Positions 1 to 10,700 of a stretch of 64,000 nt of DNA are shown here, in pieces. The position numbers and the translations under genes were made by a program. The DNA is taken from contig OX579639.1 of assembly GCA_951230915.1 (NCBI GenBank), forward strand, positions 15,872,001-15,936,000. The letters run 5' to 3'. Under the pieces are notes generated by a model. The model did not search any database. It was given only the letters and a program-made list of their open reading frames with translations, and was not told the DNA's origin. The first letter of the stretch is position 1, and each line of letters begins with the position of its first letter. Source of the DNA: Antitrichia curtipendula. Its lineage: Eukaryota > Streptophyta > Bryopsida > Hypnales > Leucodontaceae.

Positions 1-2860
1 CTGCGTGAACTAGATCTTGGTCTTTGTGTCAATGTTTCTCAACACACCTTGTAAGTTCTTCTTTTTTCCTGTAGGTTTTAGACTAAATTTCTTGGTGTCT
101 ATATGGAATTCTTCCTATTCTATGTTGGATTATGCATACTTTGGATGACTCATGCATTTAAGAATACGTTAGTATCTTACAGACGTCTTATAGTTTTTTG
201 ATGCTGTGGTATTCATAGGAAGGAAATTGGAAGTAAGTTGAAGCTTCTAGTCATCCTATCTCTTGCCGGCTGTCCGCGGGTTACGATGGCCAATCTTTTG
301 TATTTGTGCGGCTGTGTCTCGCTTGAGGTATGGTGGCATGATGACCCGGTTTCTTACGTGGATTATTTCTACGCATATTTTTTCCGCGTGAAGATTATGT
401 TTCCCTTCCAAATTGATTTATGTAAATGTTTTACCGTGTGGTGTGCTCAATTTATTAAGAGTAACGTGTTCGTGTTTGCAGGCTTTGTGTCTTGTGGGTT
501 GCAAGGCTGTATATCCAAATCAAGCCAGTGTGATTGCGCAAGAACTTATCAATGGAGGTTGTTCGAGGCTAGCTATGATTGAAGCTGGAAATCAACTTCC
601 CAATGCAGCTCCATTTCCAGCACGGCCCCCACCTCCGCCTCCTTTTTTGTACCCTGCACAGGGTGTTGCCTTTAAGGACTCTGGGTCGCCCACTGTTTCT
701 CCTGCATCAACCGAACCTGGAGAGGATGTTCATAGACGTGACCAACAAATGACTGAAAAAACACTAGATAAGGATGTAAGTTCCTCAATCTGCTGTCGTG
801 AATAATATGAATGATCAATAATTGTTAGAGTGGGTTGACTTGAGGTTAGTTTAGCACAACCTGCCACATTGACCCTTTAGAGCAAGTTCGAGACATGAGG
901 CTTTTCGTTTGAGTCTACTCACCCTCAAGTCTTTATGTCTTTCTCAGATTTTCTACTCATTGGCAGTAGCTGAATTTCATTATTTCTAAATATAATCTTT
1001 GAGAGAGGGTGTGGTTCTCATCTTTGTTGTGTGTTCGCAGGTTGGGCTTGGCAGACGTAGCGAGACTGATATGACGCCACCTGTAGGCACGCGTGAAGGT
1101 GACACTCATGCTGCATATGCTGCAGCAACCGAGCAGTTCCAGCAAGGCCAAATGGAGCTTTCTGGTGGAAACATGGGGGCTGCAACCCATGCATTTCGAG
1201 CTGCCTGTCATTTCAATCCAAGTGCCGCAGCATACACGTTTATGGCTTGGATGCAGCGACTTGTAAGTTCATTACTTGGATGGTATTTTGAAATTGAAAT
1301 TGAAATTGAAATCGAAATGAGACTTGTGGTTGAAGTCTGAATTTCAATTTTCATTGTTTTGCAGAATACTTTTGGTCCTGCTCATGTTTGTGCACCTTGT
1401 TACTTACGGTCGGTCGAAATGGTTCGTGGCAAGTATGCTGAAATTAAAGTGATTGTGTACTGTTTGTAGGCTGGTGCGGATCGTAGTGAGTGTGTTCGCG
1501 AATGCGCTCGTGCCATTTTTCTTGACAACGATTATGGTGAAGACCTTCACTATGAACTAGCATATGAGTCATGCTGATGATTCTGTTTTGGGTCGGCGTG
1601 TTTTCAAAATGCGTTTTGGCCGAGTAATTAACTGTCTGCCGCTCTTGGCGAGCCTGTTGTTGCTCGAGTTTATTTGGATGGATACGCGTACTTTTGATGT
1701 GGGGGAAGTGTTGTTTTAAGTATTACCATTTGGTTCACAATTGACATATGTATGCTATTTGAACAGGAAATCCTTGGAACGATGTCGCTTGTGAGTTATG
1801 GGACGCAGGTGACATCAGTCTTGCAGCCCGCTTCTTCCAGAGGTATGTGGTAATCAACCGCGATCTCTACATTACGTGATCATTTGGCGAGAGGAATTGT
1901 ATTGTCGGTTCCCAGTTCGCCTTAATTGATTTCATAGGCAATACCGGTATGTGGTTTCTGAACTTCCAGAAGCCTTTTTTTTGCAGGGCTAAAGCATGCT
2001 CCCGTTATGAAGTTGGAGCTGGTCACTTACCTTATCTGAACCTGGCAAAACTGCGACTGAGTGAAAGTCCTTCAGTGCTGGGTGGTGATGGTTCGGTTTT
2101 GAACAAGAATCTGCATGATACTCCTTCCAAAGAAGCTTTGCTTGAGCTTTGTGCAGCACTAATACGAGCCCCTGGAGGTAAACTCGGTTGTGACAATGTT
2201 TGACCTTACCGCTTTCGAAATTTTCAATCAACTATCAACATAATTGGTGTCATCATTGCAATTTCGAAGAATGCTTTTACATGGGAACCTGATTTTATTG
2301 TTCCCCTGCCTGCAGATGAAGTGGTTCAGCAGATGGTGTTTCAGATGCTTGATAGTCTGAAGCGTTGTGACAAATCTTTTTCAACAGTAAGCTAACAGCT
2401 CTACCGATGGGTCTCTAGACACAGATATTTTTGAGGTTGTTAGTACACAATTATCCGGCCAAAGAGTATGGCAGTCATACAATGAACGTCTCGATGAAAG
2501 CAAAGGATAGGAAAGATACATTGAGCGAACGTCATATTATGCACATATCTTTTGGATTCCGTCTGCAGCAACATCATGCTAGCTATGGCGTGCATTCTTT
2601 ATTCCTTCTTTACCTCGCTGCTGGCAAGTCACGATTGCTTAGTACTCACTTGGTAATAGGAAATTTAACAGAACATTTCTCGCGACCCTTTTTTATTGGA
2701 CTCGTATGGAATGAATGCTTGATAAACGCTCTATCATGGCTGACTTTGGAAATCAGATCTATGTCTGTTTTTGTATGTGTAGGGATGCGTTCTGCTGTGG
2801 TATTTGTTGTCCAGTGAGAAAAGTCTGGACAGCCACAAAACTGTTCGTCAAATTGATTAG
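1..2860 (+). CDS. C-terminal part of an LRR/TPR-like protein (5' end outside window)
   Basis: Exons read by eye: 1-50 (partial), 234-327, 482-775, 1041-1262, 1470-1536, 1767-1842, 1987-2177, 2316-2386 and 2783-2860. All junctions are GT-AG and phase-compatible. The first exons encode leucine-rich repeats of the cysteine-containing kind found in F-box/LRR proteins (LRELDLGLC, LLVILSLAGC, ALCLVGCKA). A proline-rich linker follows in exon 3 (PARPPPPPPF). The rest is helical and TPR-like (AAYAAATEQFQQGQMELSGG, then DYG/NPWNDVACELWDAGD across a splice). The F-box, if there is one, would lie left of the window, so a ubiquitin-ligase adaptor role is inference. The last exon is the least certain: translation could instead stop just after 2386 if that donor is not used. 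I recognise the domain types but not a named family. Confidence 0.6.
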
Positions 2861-3656
2861 AATGGAAAACTCATGTCTTTGTGATTGTTTGAGGATACTT
2901 TCCCATGCACGATGCGTATATCTGTGACCTGCAGCTGATCTTGGCTGGCGGCAAGGGGATTATCTCAGGTTGGGATGGATTGTATTTAGTGAAGTAGAGT
3001 TAGTTGCAACTCGAAGTCCTGCAGCACACCAGTTGTATCCGTCGGTGCGATACGCTGCATTAATCCGCATGTATATTATTAACTCGTTGCTGGTTTCAGA
3101 TTTGACACGAGTCTGCTGGTAACGTAGATTCTGACGTATCTTGTATAGCTCCTTTGTAACAGTGATGAGAACGGATGTTCTTTTCTGTTGAGGTTGCAAT
3201 ACAATTATTGGTCGAGAATTATTCTGCAATTAGGAGAATTGCCTTTCTGGCAGATATGTGGCAGGTGAAGTAGTAAATGGATGGGCCAGTGTCTCTATGA
3301 AACTATCAGTTGATGTGCTCACAATTGCGGGTAAAACTTCGTTAACCCATAAACGATGTGGAGGACGTTTTCTGCACGATGAATGACAAAGCTCTCTGTA
3401 TGTAGGATAGAAGTGCAATTATTCATCTTCCAAATTCTGTATGAGAAAGGAAAGCATCTCTCCATGTAGGATAGAAGTGTAACTATTCATCTTCCAAATT
3501 TATATGAAAAAGAAAAGTCTTCTACAATAGGTTGTCTTCTAATGGATGTTTCTTCATTTTCATAAGTCAATAATTTAGATGGTATCCAAGTAGATGATTT
3601 CCATGGTGATTGGCTTGTTGTTTAAAATTTAAGCATCTCTTTAAAAAATTTAACCC
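2861..3656. other. Intergenic region with a short tandem duplication
   Basis: No gene is seen. The first part is probably 3' UTR of the upstream gene. A unit of about 64 bp is repeated once (about 3398-3461 and 3462-3525), recognisable by 'taggatagaagtg' followed by 'attcatcttccaaatt' in both copies. The sequence then becomes AT-rich up to the MITE that starts at 3657. Confidence 0.5.
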
Positions 3657-4175
3657 TTAATCCCTAAATGCCCAACTAAAAAAACCAATGCCTAAAGGCC
3701 TTTTTTGAACTTTTAGGAATTTGGTCTGAATTGAACAAAAAGCCAACTTTTTGAGAAGTTATATCATTTAAAAAAATTTAATCATGAGGGTGTTAAAATT
3801 GCAAAAGTGACTTGAAGTCTTTTAATCCTCTTTTGACATGTCAAATCTAAAAAGTTGGCCACCAAAAAATACGAGGATAAAGGGCCTAACATGCATAACC
3901 CCAATCAATTTATGGCTTCCCAAAATTTACTATTTCCAAGAGCCATCAACACTACAAAAAGTCAAGATTGTAATGGACACCCTTGTACAACATCTTGAAT
4001 AGAAAAATCATAATCAATCATTTTGAGAATCAAATTTTTGATGCTAAAACAAAACTTCAAAAAGAATTTTTCAAAAATATAAACTACTGAAAATAGTAAC
4101 TTGGTAAGGTTTTATATAATTTCAAAGTTTCGTGCGACACCACATTTGGATGTGCCTCGGGCATTTAGGGGTTAA
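3657..4175. mobile_element. TTAA-ended MITE, copy 1
   Basis: About 519 bp. It opens with TTAATCCCTAAATGCCCA and closes with TCGGGCATTTAGGGGTTAA, which are inverted repeats of each other. The interior matches other copies in this window, for example the stretch coding 'aattgaacaaaaagccaac' near 3734 and 'catgagggtgttaaaatt' near 3783. No coding capacity is present, so the element is non-autonomous. The TTAA at each end could be the target-site duplication, as in piggyBac elements, or part of the terminal repeat. Only empty sites would decide. Confidence 0.7.
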
Positions 4176-4234
4176 AGGACGAGCCGGTCAGCAAGCAAAG
4201 TATCTCAGCCACTTCTGGGCGTTCGAAGAATTTC

Positions 4235-4241
4235 AAAAAAA
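4235..4241 (-). terminator. Pol III T-run terminator for tRNA-Glu
   Basis: Seven consecutive A on the + strand are seven T on the transcribed strand, about 25 bases downstream of the tRNA 3' end. This is a standard RNA polymerase III termination signal. Confidence 0.7.
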
Positions 4242-4266
4242 GTGTAGTCAGTCAATCTCGGGAGCT

Positions 4267-4338
4267 TCCGTTGCCGGGACTCGAACCCGGGTCGCTCGGG
4301 TGAGAGCCGAGTATCCTAACCATCTAGACTACAACGGA
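4267..4338 (-). tRNA. tRNA-Glu (CTC anticodon)
   Basis: The reverse complement is a 72-base intronless tRNA. The acceptor arms TCCGTTG and CAACGGA pair. The D-arm region contains TAGTCTAGATGGTTAGGAT (A box). The anticodon stem-loop CTCGGCTCTCACCCGAG carries CTC, and the T arm contains GGTTCGAGTCC (B box). It has the layout of plant nuclear tRNA-Glu. CCA is not encoded, as expected for a nuclear tRNA gene. A short open frame on the opposite strand (4132-4353) is incidental. Confidence 0.96.
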
Positions 4339-5609
4339 CACGTCTGCACGTGAAGATGTCCCAATGGTAAATTTTGTTATATTTAAATTCAAAATACAGT
4401 TCCATATTTACAATTACTGCAGGTATTTTAACTTATCGATGTGCTAAGGGCCTTTTTTTTCTGGTGGGTCTTCTCTTGGTGGCCACATGGGCAAGCAGTG
4501 AGGCATCTGCAACTGTGGTTTAATGGCGCTTTGAGCACTGTCAGGATGTGGAAGTCCATGGGCGCAACACCTGTTTAATTTATGTGGACTCATTGCAGTC
4601 ATCAAGTAGCTGGAAGTAATTGAGAAGGGCAAGATCCCATTAAGGTAAACATACCTATTAGCAAGCAGATTTGCTATCTCCTATACAATAGGTACCTTGG
4701 AGAAGCTATTTTTCAACTCACGTATTTTGCAGAGATTGAGAAGTGTGAGAGAAGCTAATTGCAAGTAGAATCAAGAGATTCCAACAAGAAATGAATTTTC
4801 TGTGATTTTTCAACGTTTGTTGGGATGAAATTGGTACTAAAGTATGGGTACTCCTCGTAAGTCGTAAGTGCACTGTGATGATGCTAAAGGGTTGCTAAGA
4901 TTGTGGTAATGAGAATATCTCGTAAGGAATTAGACAGGCTTACCTTACGTGACATAAGCTTCCCATTGCTATCATCAAGTACAATTGTTATCATCGCAAA
5001 CTTCCATGGTGGAGGGTTTGTTCAATAGTGAAGTCAGTCTGCAATGCCTTGTTTAGTTTGGATTTTGTTGCAGCTTTCTTATATGTGATAGGTGTACCTT
5101 CGTATGTTCAATAAAGTTGTATACATATTCATGTAATGAACTCAGGAAGGCCTTGGCTATCACCAATCTAGTCAGCTCAAAATTATCAAATTCATACATG
5201 AATAACTGCGTTCTTTATTTCCTATAGCTTCTTTGAAAGTTTTTTATTTTGGACAATTTTGGTACTCAACAACCTTCCAAGAGTAACTTGTTCAGATGTA
5301 TCATTCTCTGAATGTACTAAGTTTGTACAAAGGTCTCTACTTGTATTTACCTGCTGTAAAAGAAGCGTATGTTGCCATTTTGTCCTTTCTCAGTTTCTTT
5401 CAATCTTAATTGTTCAGTATAAGATCCCAATTATGAGCCTAGACTTCCCATGAACCATGGATATTACATTTACGAGGAATCTCATTGAGACATGTTTCCC
5501 AGTTGCCTGTTTGGATGACACTTACAATGAACATGGTAAGTGAATCTTTTAAACTGTAACACAGTTGTTCACAGAAACGTGAAGCATAATACAAACTTGC
5601 TGCAGGTCA
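4339..5609. other. Intergenic, no gene recognised
   Basis: Both strands were scanned for conserved motifs and plausible exons and none was found. Moderately AT-rich. The right part is the 3' flank of the methyltransferase gene that ends at 5610. Confidence 0.4.
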
Positions 5610-8600
5610 TCAGCATCGCGTGGCTACAACAAACCGCATTATCCCAGCAAAATCTGGTATGATTCTTATATCCCGGAAGCAAGGAACAGGTGTGTTGGTT
5701 TGAAACCCCCCCACTGTTCTCAAACTGTGCAGCAGATCGGAGACGGACTCAGCTTGCTTTCCACCATTGGTCTACAGACAAAGAAGAAAGATCAGAGCCC
5801 AATTAAAGCTCTCAAAACAATGGATGCTGTAGTAACCATGATGCTAGAGTACCAGCAAGCTTTGGTAAACATGATGCAAAACAAACTGTTTACTTTAAAT
5901 TGAATGCAATAAGCTTTAGATAATCAGAAAACTGACGTCAAGACCATCACCGAAACTATAAGATAACCTCACCTTACTGTGAAATCAAACTTAATGCAGC
6001 AATGAGGATATATTGATTTTGAGGGATATACCTCGCCTCAACATCAGAACCTGTGTCCGTTTCAAACTCTTGTAACTCTTGTATTTGGTACCCAAGTACT
6101 GCATTTCTTTGGTGCATTGCATACTTTTTACTTTGCTAACAAAAACATCAAAAAACTCGACATGCCTAACTATTGGCATTGCTTAAAGTGTTGCAATTAG
6201 GTGCAATTAAGAAGAAGCATACCTCTAATGCAAGACAGCCACCGGATCTGAGAGCTCGAGAAGACCCTTGGCATATGATGCGCAAGTCCTTCATGCCATC
6301 CTCTCCTCCATCTAGCGCAGACTGCGGCTCGTGCTTTCCTACTTCAGCTTGAAGTCCGGGTATGTTTTCAGAAGGTATATAAGGAGGATTGCTCAACACG
6401 CCTGCCAGAGAGCCATTATAATTCTCAAGAGGCGTAAACCACGAGCCAGAGACAACTTTCACTCGGTCCTGTTGGAAAGAATTTCACGAACACAAAAGCC
6501 ATCAGCATCGAAAACAAATCCCAATACATAGCAAATAGAACATCATATGAACTCCAGAATAAGAAAAAAATATTTGAAAAAAGTCCTCAGTAAAATTGGA
6601 CTGGTTTAGAGAACATTATGAAGAGAATCTTCCCCACGGGAAGATCTCCCCATGATCACACTATCACACAAAGGCTCCCTATGTATCACGAAGAGGTCTA
6701 AATATGAGCAGAGAGACTTCTCCATAAATAAAGCAGAAGATTCTCATTATAAGTTTCTGAGGAAATATAGAGAATGTGCAATTATTGCAGAGAGTGTCAT
6801 GAGTGTCAAAGCACACGCTTACCGAAAGCCCATACTGGCTCACATTGCGGCGAGCGACGGCAACAGCAGTTTCACTGGCATCAATGGCAATGACTGACCC
6901 AGTGGAAGGAAGAAGACGAGCCAAAGCAATAGCCAAAGCACCACTCCCAGTTCCCAGATCCGTCCATACTCCATCGCCAAGAGAATTTTCTGCAGCAATT
7001 GCAGCTTCAGCAAGGTCAACCATTTGCTCAGTTTCTGGCCTTGGAATCAGAACTCCCTCTTGAACACTCAAAACTAAGTCTCTCCAGTGTGTACAACCCA
7101 CGACGTATTGGAACGGCCTTCTGTCCTTAACTCTTTGAGTCCACTGGTCATCCAGCTCTTCGATGCTGGAACGCAATAGAAGATGTGCATTTGTGGTCTT
7201 GTTTTCAAATGCATCATCTAAGATAGGGACAGTAGCGGCCGAGAATGGGGAGCCCTCCACTATCACGTCTTGATCCTCGTGTGCCATGTTCGCTAGACTT
7301 TCTCGTAAGGAGTCACAGCTGCCGGCACCATCTGCGGTCAGTTCCGCCACTGGGTCCGTGTACCTTCCCTTTACGAGAGTCCCAAACACTCCAAACTCAA
7401 GACTCACATCCGCAGATTCGGTTGAGCCACTGCCTCTATCTGAATTTCAATGAGCAGAACCGTCTTAGAAATTGTAATGCCAAAGCGAGTCACACTAAAA
7501 CACAACTTGCACTACTTCAAGTCATACTGGAGGCCATGAGAAGACATGCTAAGGTAGATGAACTCCATTGCAACACGCACCTTAGCTAACAAGATCCAAT
7601 GAAATTTTGGATAGTCTAATAAGAGTAAGTATACTCAACGCTTAAAGTGAGGTGATTAGCTTATACACTCATTCCGTGAACCTAATTCAGTTTAACAAAA
7701 GTAGCCTATATCAACACAACACCTTTAGTGTTACTTTTGGCCCCTCAGAGTGAAAGTCCAATGTTTGCCAGCTCCATTTCATTCAATTCATACAGTTCAC
7801 CCTCTACACACGTGACCTCTATAAGTGTTAAAATCTCATATAGGTTAGAAGACTTGGTCCCCTACTAAATCCAAAGGTTTATTTTTAAAGTAAAATGTTA
7901 TAAAAGTTGAAATTAGAGACATATGGCATGTTAGATGAGAAATTATCGGGGGCTTTCCAGCTCACCAGCTTGTCAATGCGGTGACAACCTTTCAAATTCC
8001 TCAGAGCCAAATTGGGATCTTTGGTGAAAATCAAATCTTAAGCATTTTAAGTGTACAACAACCACATATCATTGGTATCATTTGCGAATGAATGTTGTCG
8101 TACCGTACTACAGTACAATATGTCGTGTTGTTAGTATTATACCACAACATGTACTCTTAAGTGTCATAAAACAACTCTCTAGCCCTTGATATTTGTTTGA
8201 TGTTAAAACTTCATATATGTTAGAGACTTTTACCCCTAGCTTGTAGCATCTAAAGCCCTTGTCCTGCGAGTTGCTTTGGAAATCAAATCTTAGGCCTTGC
8301 TTGAGTACAACCACATATAAACTGATAACATTTGCAAGTGAAGAAAGTAATACCTTAGTGCAATACAAGAAGTTGTGTTGTGAGTTATAATACAATATGT
8401 TCTTTAAGTGTTCTAAAATGATTCTAAAGTTCACGCTATTTGTTAGGTGTTAATCCTTCAAGTTTCACCCCGACTTTGTAAAATGTAGAAAGAGTGGACT
8501 GTATCACTCACCTAGACTTGGCACTGTTTCCACAGGCAAACAAGACTTCACATCCCTCCAGCTGCATGCTTGCCAGCATCTGGCACTGGAGTCATCCGCT

Positions 8601-10280
8601 TTTCGACCACGTCGACAACAGGCGGCCACGGCATCATCGAGAAGCCACTCCAACTCCCTCAGAAGGTCACTTGCATCCGGTCCTCCATCTGCCTCGAAAA
8701 ATTCTCTTCCTACACTGGCTGCCAAAAGCTCGGCCCTCCTCCTCCACTGAAGCAGGTCTTCCAAGCACGTCACATGTGTTGCGGGACGCTCACACAGCGG
8801 AGTTACTACTGCAACGCTCTCTACTGATTTTGCTTCACAAGCCAACACAGTCTACATTGTCACATTTAAACACTTTATCCCCATAGACCGAGGATTCATA
8901 ATTTTAAAATGACCAATCCCATTTATCACAACGTGAAAAGAAAAATCCAGATGTGATTGAATTTACTCTCAACAAAATCAGTGAAGAACATTGCATGTGT
9001 TGGTCAAAATATAAATAAAATTGAACAGAAGTCTCCATAAAACCACTCAAAACTCCTAAAAAGACATGAGAATCAATTTGGGCTTCTTGGTCCTTTCGGG
9101 CAAATCCATAAATAAGCATTCCATAACCTATTGGAGAGCTCCAAGTGGGCAAGTAATCAACCCCTAGATGCCCAGAAGGTCACAAAAATTCAATTCTAGT
9201 GCCACATAATGGCAATTTCAGTCATTCCGTAAAACTGAAACTCCTACGAAAATATAGATAACTTACAGGAATGAATCCTGCATTGCATACATGCAGGCCA
9301 AACAGTCTGCCTTCGTCACATTCTGACCGCTTTTGTCCATAAATAAGCATTCCACAACCTATTGGATAGCTCCAACTATGCACGCAATTAATAACAAAAT
9401 TCAATGTAAGTGCCAAATAATGGCAATTTCAGTCAATTCAGTCAATCAGAGATCCCTTCAGAATTTATTTTTTCACTCGGAGAGTCCCTGGACCGACTAG
9501 TTGTCCAATCCCCCAAATGCATTAAATTGATGAGATATGAGTATTTGAAGATTTGCAACTTTCAGAAAGTCGACTATCTATAGATCCACGAGGTTTTATT
9601 TAATCATAATGGATTTTCATTCTCAGTGTGTCAAATGCGTCTTCCTATTTGTGCTCTTCAAAGTATTTAAGCTTAGATTCATCGTGCCATTCAATCAATT
9701 TTTTACTAATGAACTTCAATGTTTCATAACCTAATTTGAAGCAATGCCGAAACTCAAGTCAATTGAAAGAACCTCTAAAATTTTTGACTTCATCTTCGTA
9801 TAATCTATAAATTCCAAAAGTATGTTTTGTCAAAACATAAGAAAAAGAGGTGAACGTAACCCTCAAAATGCATGACGTCCAAGGTGAACCACGGTGTCAC
9901 AAATGAGGATAAGAGGTGAAAGTATAAGGGCAAATGCATTGCAGCGGATCATAAAGAAAGGAGCTCCTACCAGACGCTTCTTCTTCTGCTACAGAGGTAG
10001 AATAAAACGCGGACCCTCCAAGGTCGCCACCCCTCGCAGCAGAACACTCAACTCTTCTCTGAAAATTCGGAAGGACAGGTTGCCTAACATTGACAAGCTC
10101 TTCAACAAGTCCGGAACAACAACCGAGTGGCGAGCAATCCAACGAAGAGAACAAGCTGTGGATCTTTCTTGAGCAGTCTTGTCGACGAATTGAGTTCCTG
10201 AACAGTGGTCGAGTGCGACAATGGGAAAGGGACAGAGTTCCAGAAATGGATTGTGAGAGACGGACAAAGGCAGTAGCCAT
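5610..10280 (-). CDS. Organelle-targeted PrmC/HemK release-factor glutamine methyltransferase
   Basis: Five exons on the minus strand: 10280-9971, 8823-8512, 7439-6823, 6468-6223 and 5771-5610. Phases agree at every junction, giving about 548 residues. PrmC methylates the glutamine of the GGQ motif of peptide-chain release factors using S-adenosylmethionine. Exon 1 starts MATAFVRLSQSIS and is Ser/Arg-rich, an organelle presequence by inference. Exon 2 holds the helical recognition domain (RELEWLLDDAV). Exon 3 carries RRPFQYVVGC, VLIPRPETE and the SAM-binding DLGTGSG (about residues 368-374). Exon 4 has the catalytic NPPY (about 440-443). Exon 5 begins TNGGKQAESV and ends with DFAGIMRFV, both typical of the family. 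The protein is longer than bacterial PrmC, about 280 residues, because of the N-terminal extension. Introns 1 and 2 are 1.1 kb each and contain local tandem duplications. Confidence 0.9.
7827..8470. repeat. Diverged tandem duplication inside PrmC intron 2
   Basis: A unit of roughly 300 bp is repeated with many substitutions: copy A about 7827-8173, copy B about 8198-8434, and the start of a third from 8448. Shared landmarks, in order, are 'gttaaaa.ctcatat.ggttag', 'aatcaaatctta', 'acaaccacatat', 'acaatatgt' and 'taagtgt'. No open frame or transposon hallmark was seen. Confidence 0.55.
9104..9438. repeat. Diverged duplication inside PrmC intron 1
   Basis: Two copies, about 9104-9228 and 9337-9438, share 'ccataaataagcattcca', 'aacctattgga.agctcca' and 'ataatggcaatttcagtca'. 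The copies are separated by unrelated sequence. This is non-coding intron DNA. Confidence 0.55.
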
Positions 10281-10685
10281 TGTCGCAATATTTTTCCAGG
10301 TAAGGAAATTTCACACGAGGTTTGCACCGATGACTTTGTTGGACACCATAGTTTGACAACGTCTGCGCGCAATTGCTTCGTGCGGAACAAAAATCACAAA
10401 CCTCGATCCCGGGCTAAGCTAAACTCAAAATCCTCAACAATTGCAAGTTCACATTCGGTATGAGACCAAATTGGCGCTAGTGCAGTTTAAAATATCATCG
10501 CGAACGTTTGTGAAAATCGCAAACTTAGCTAGGGATCAGTTCGGGGAACAAATTGCGCCAAGAGTTGCAGGACGACCTGCAGATTCTCATGCGGAGAACA
10601 AAGTCCCGTCCGAATTGATTGCGAAATTGGCAAACTACAGAGAAGATATCTAAACGGAGCCTGGAAGAAATCTACAAGGAGCATT

Positions 10686-10700
10686 AAACCCTAACCCTAA
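10686..10700. promoter_or_regulatory. Telo-box-like motif upstream of the PrmC gene
   Basis: The sequence aaaccctaaccctaa matches the plant telo-box (AAACCCTAA) and two telomere-type units. It lies about 400 bp upstream of the methyltransferase start codon. Telo-boxes are known promoter elements of plant translation and organelle-related genes. Function here is inference. Similar AAACCCTA motifs occur near other starts in the window, for example about 53325 and 59543. Confidence 0.4.

Noticed and set aside
4132..4353. 73-codon + strand frame
   Set aside because: It runs through the tRNA-Glu gene and the end of a MITE; the open frame is incidental.
5700..5903. 67-codon + strand frame
   Set aside because: It overlaps, on the opposite strand, the last PrmC exon (5610-5771), which carries clear family motifs.
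6803..7589. + strand frames at 6803-7063 and 7245-7589
   Set aside because: They are opposite-strand shadows of PrmC exon 3.
9157..9182. Possible further TTAA-family terminus (caacccctagatgcccag)
   Set aside because: It resembles the terminal repeat but lacks TTAA, a partner end and interior similarity.
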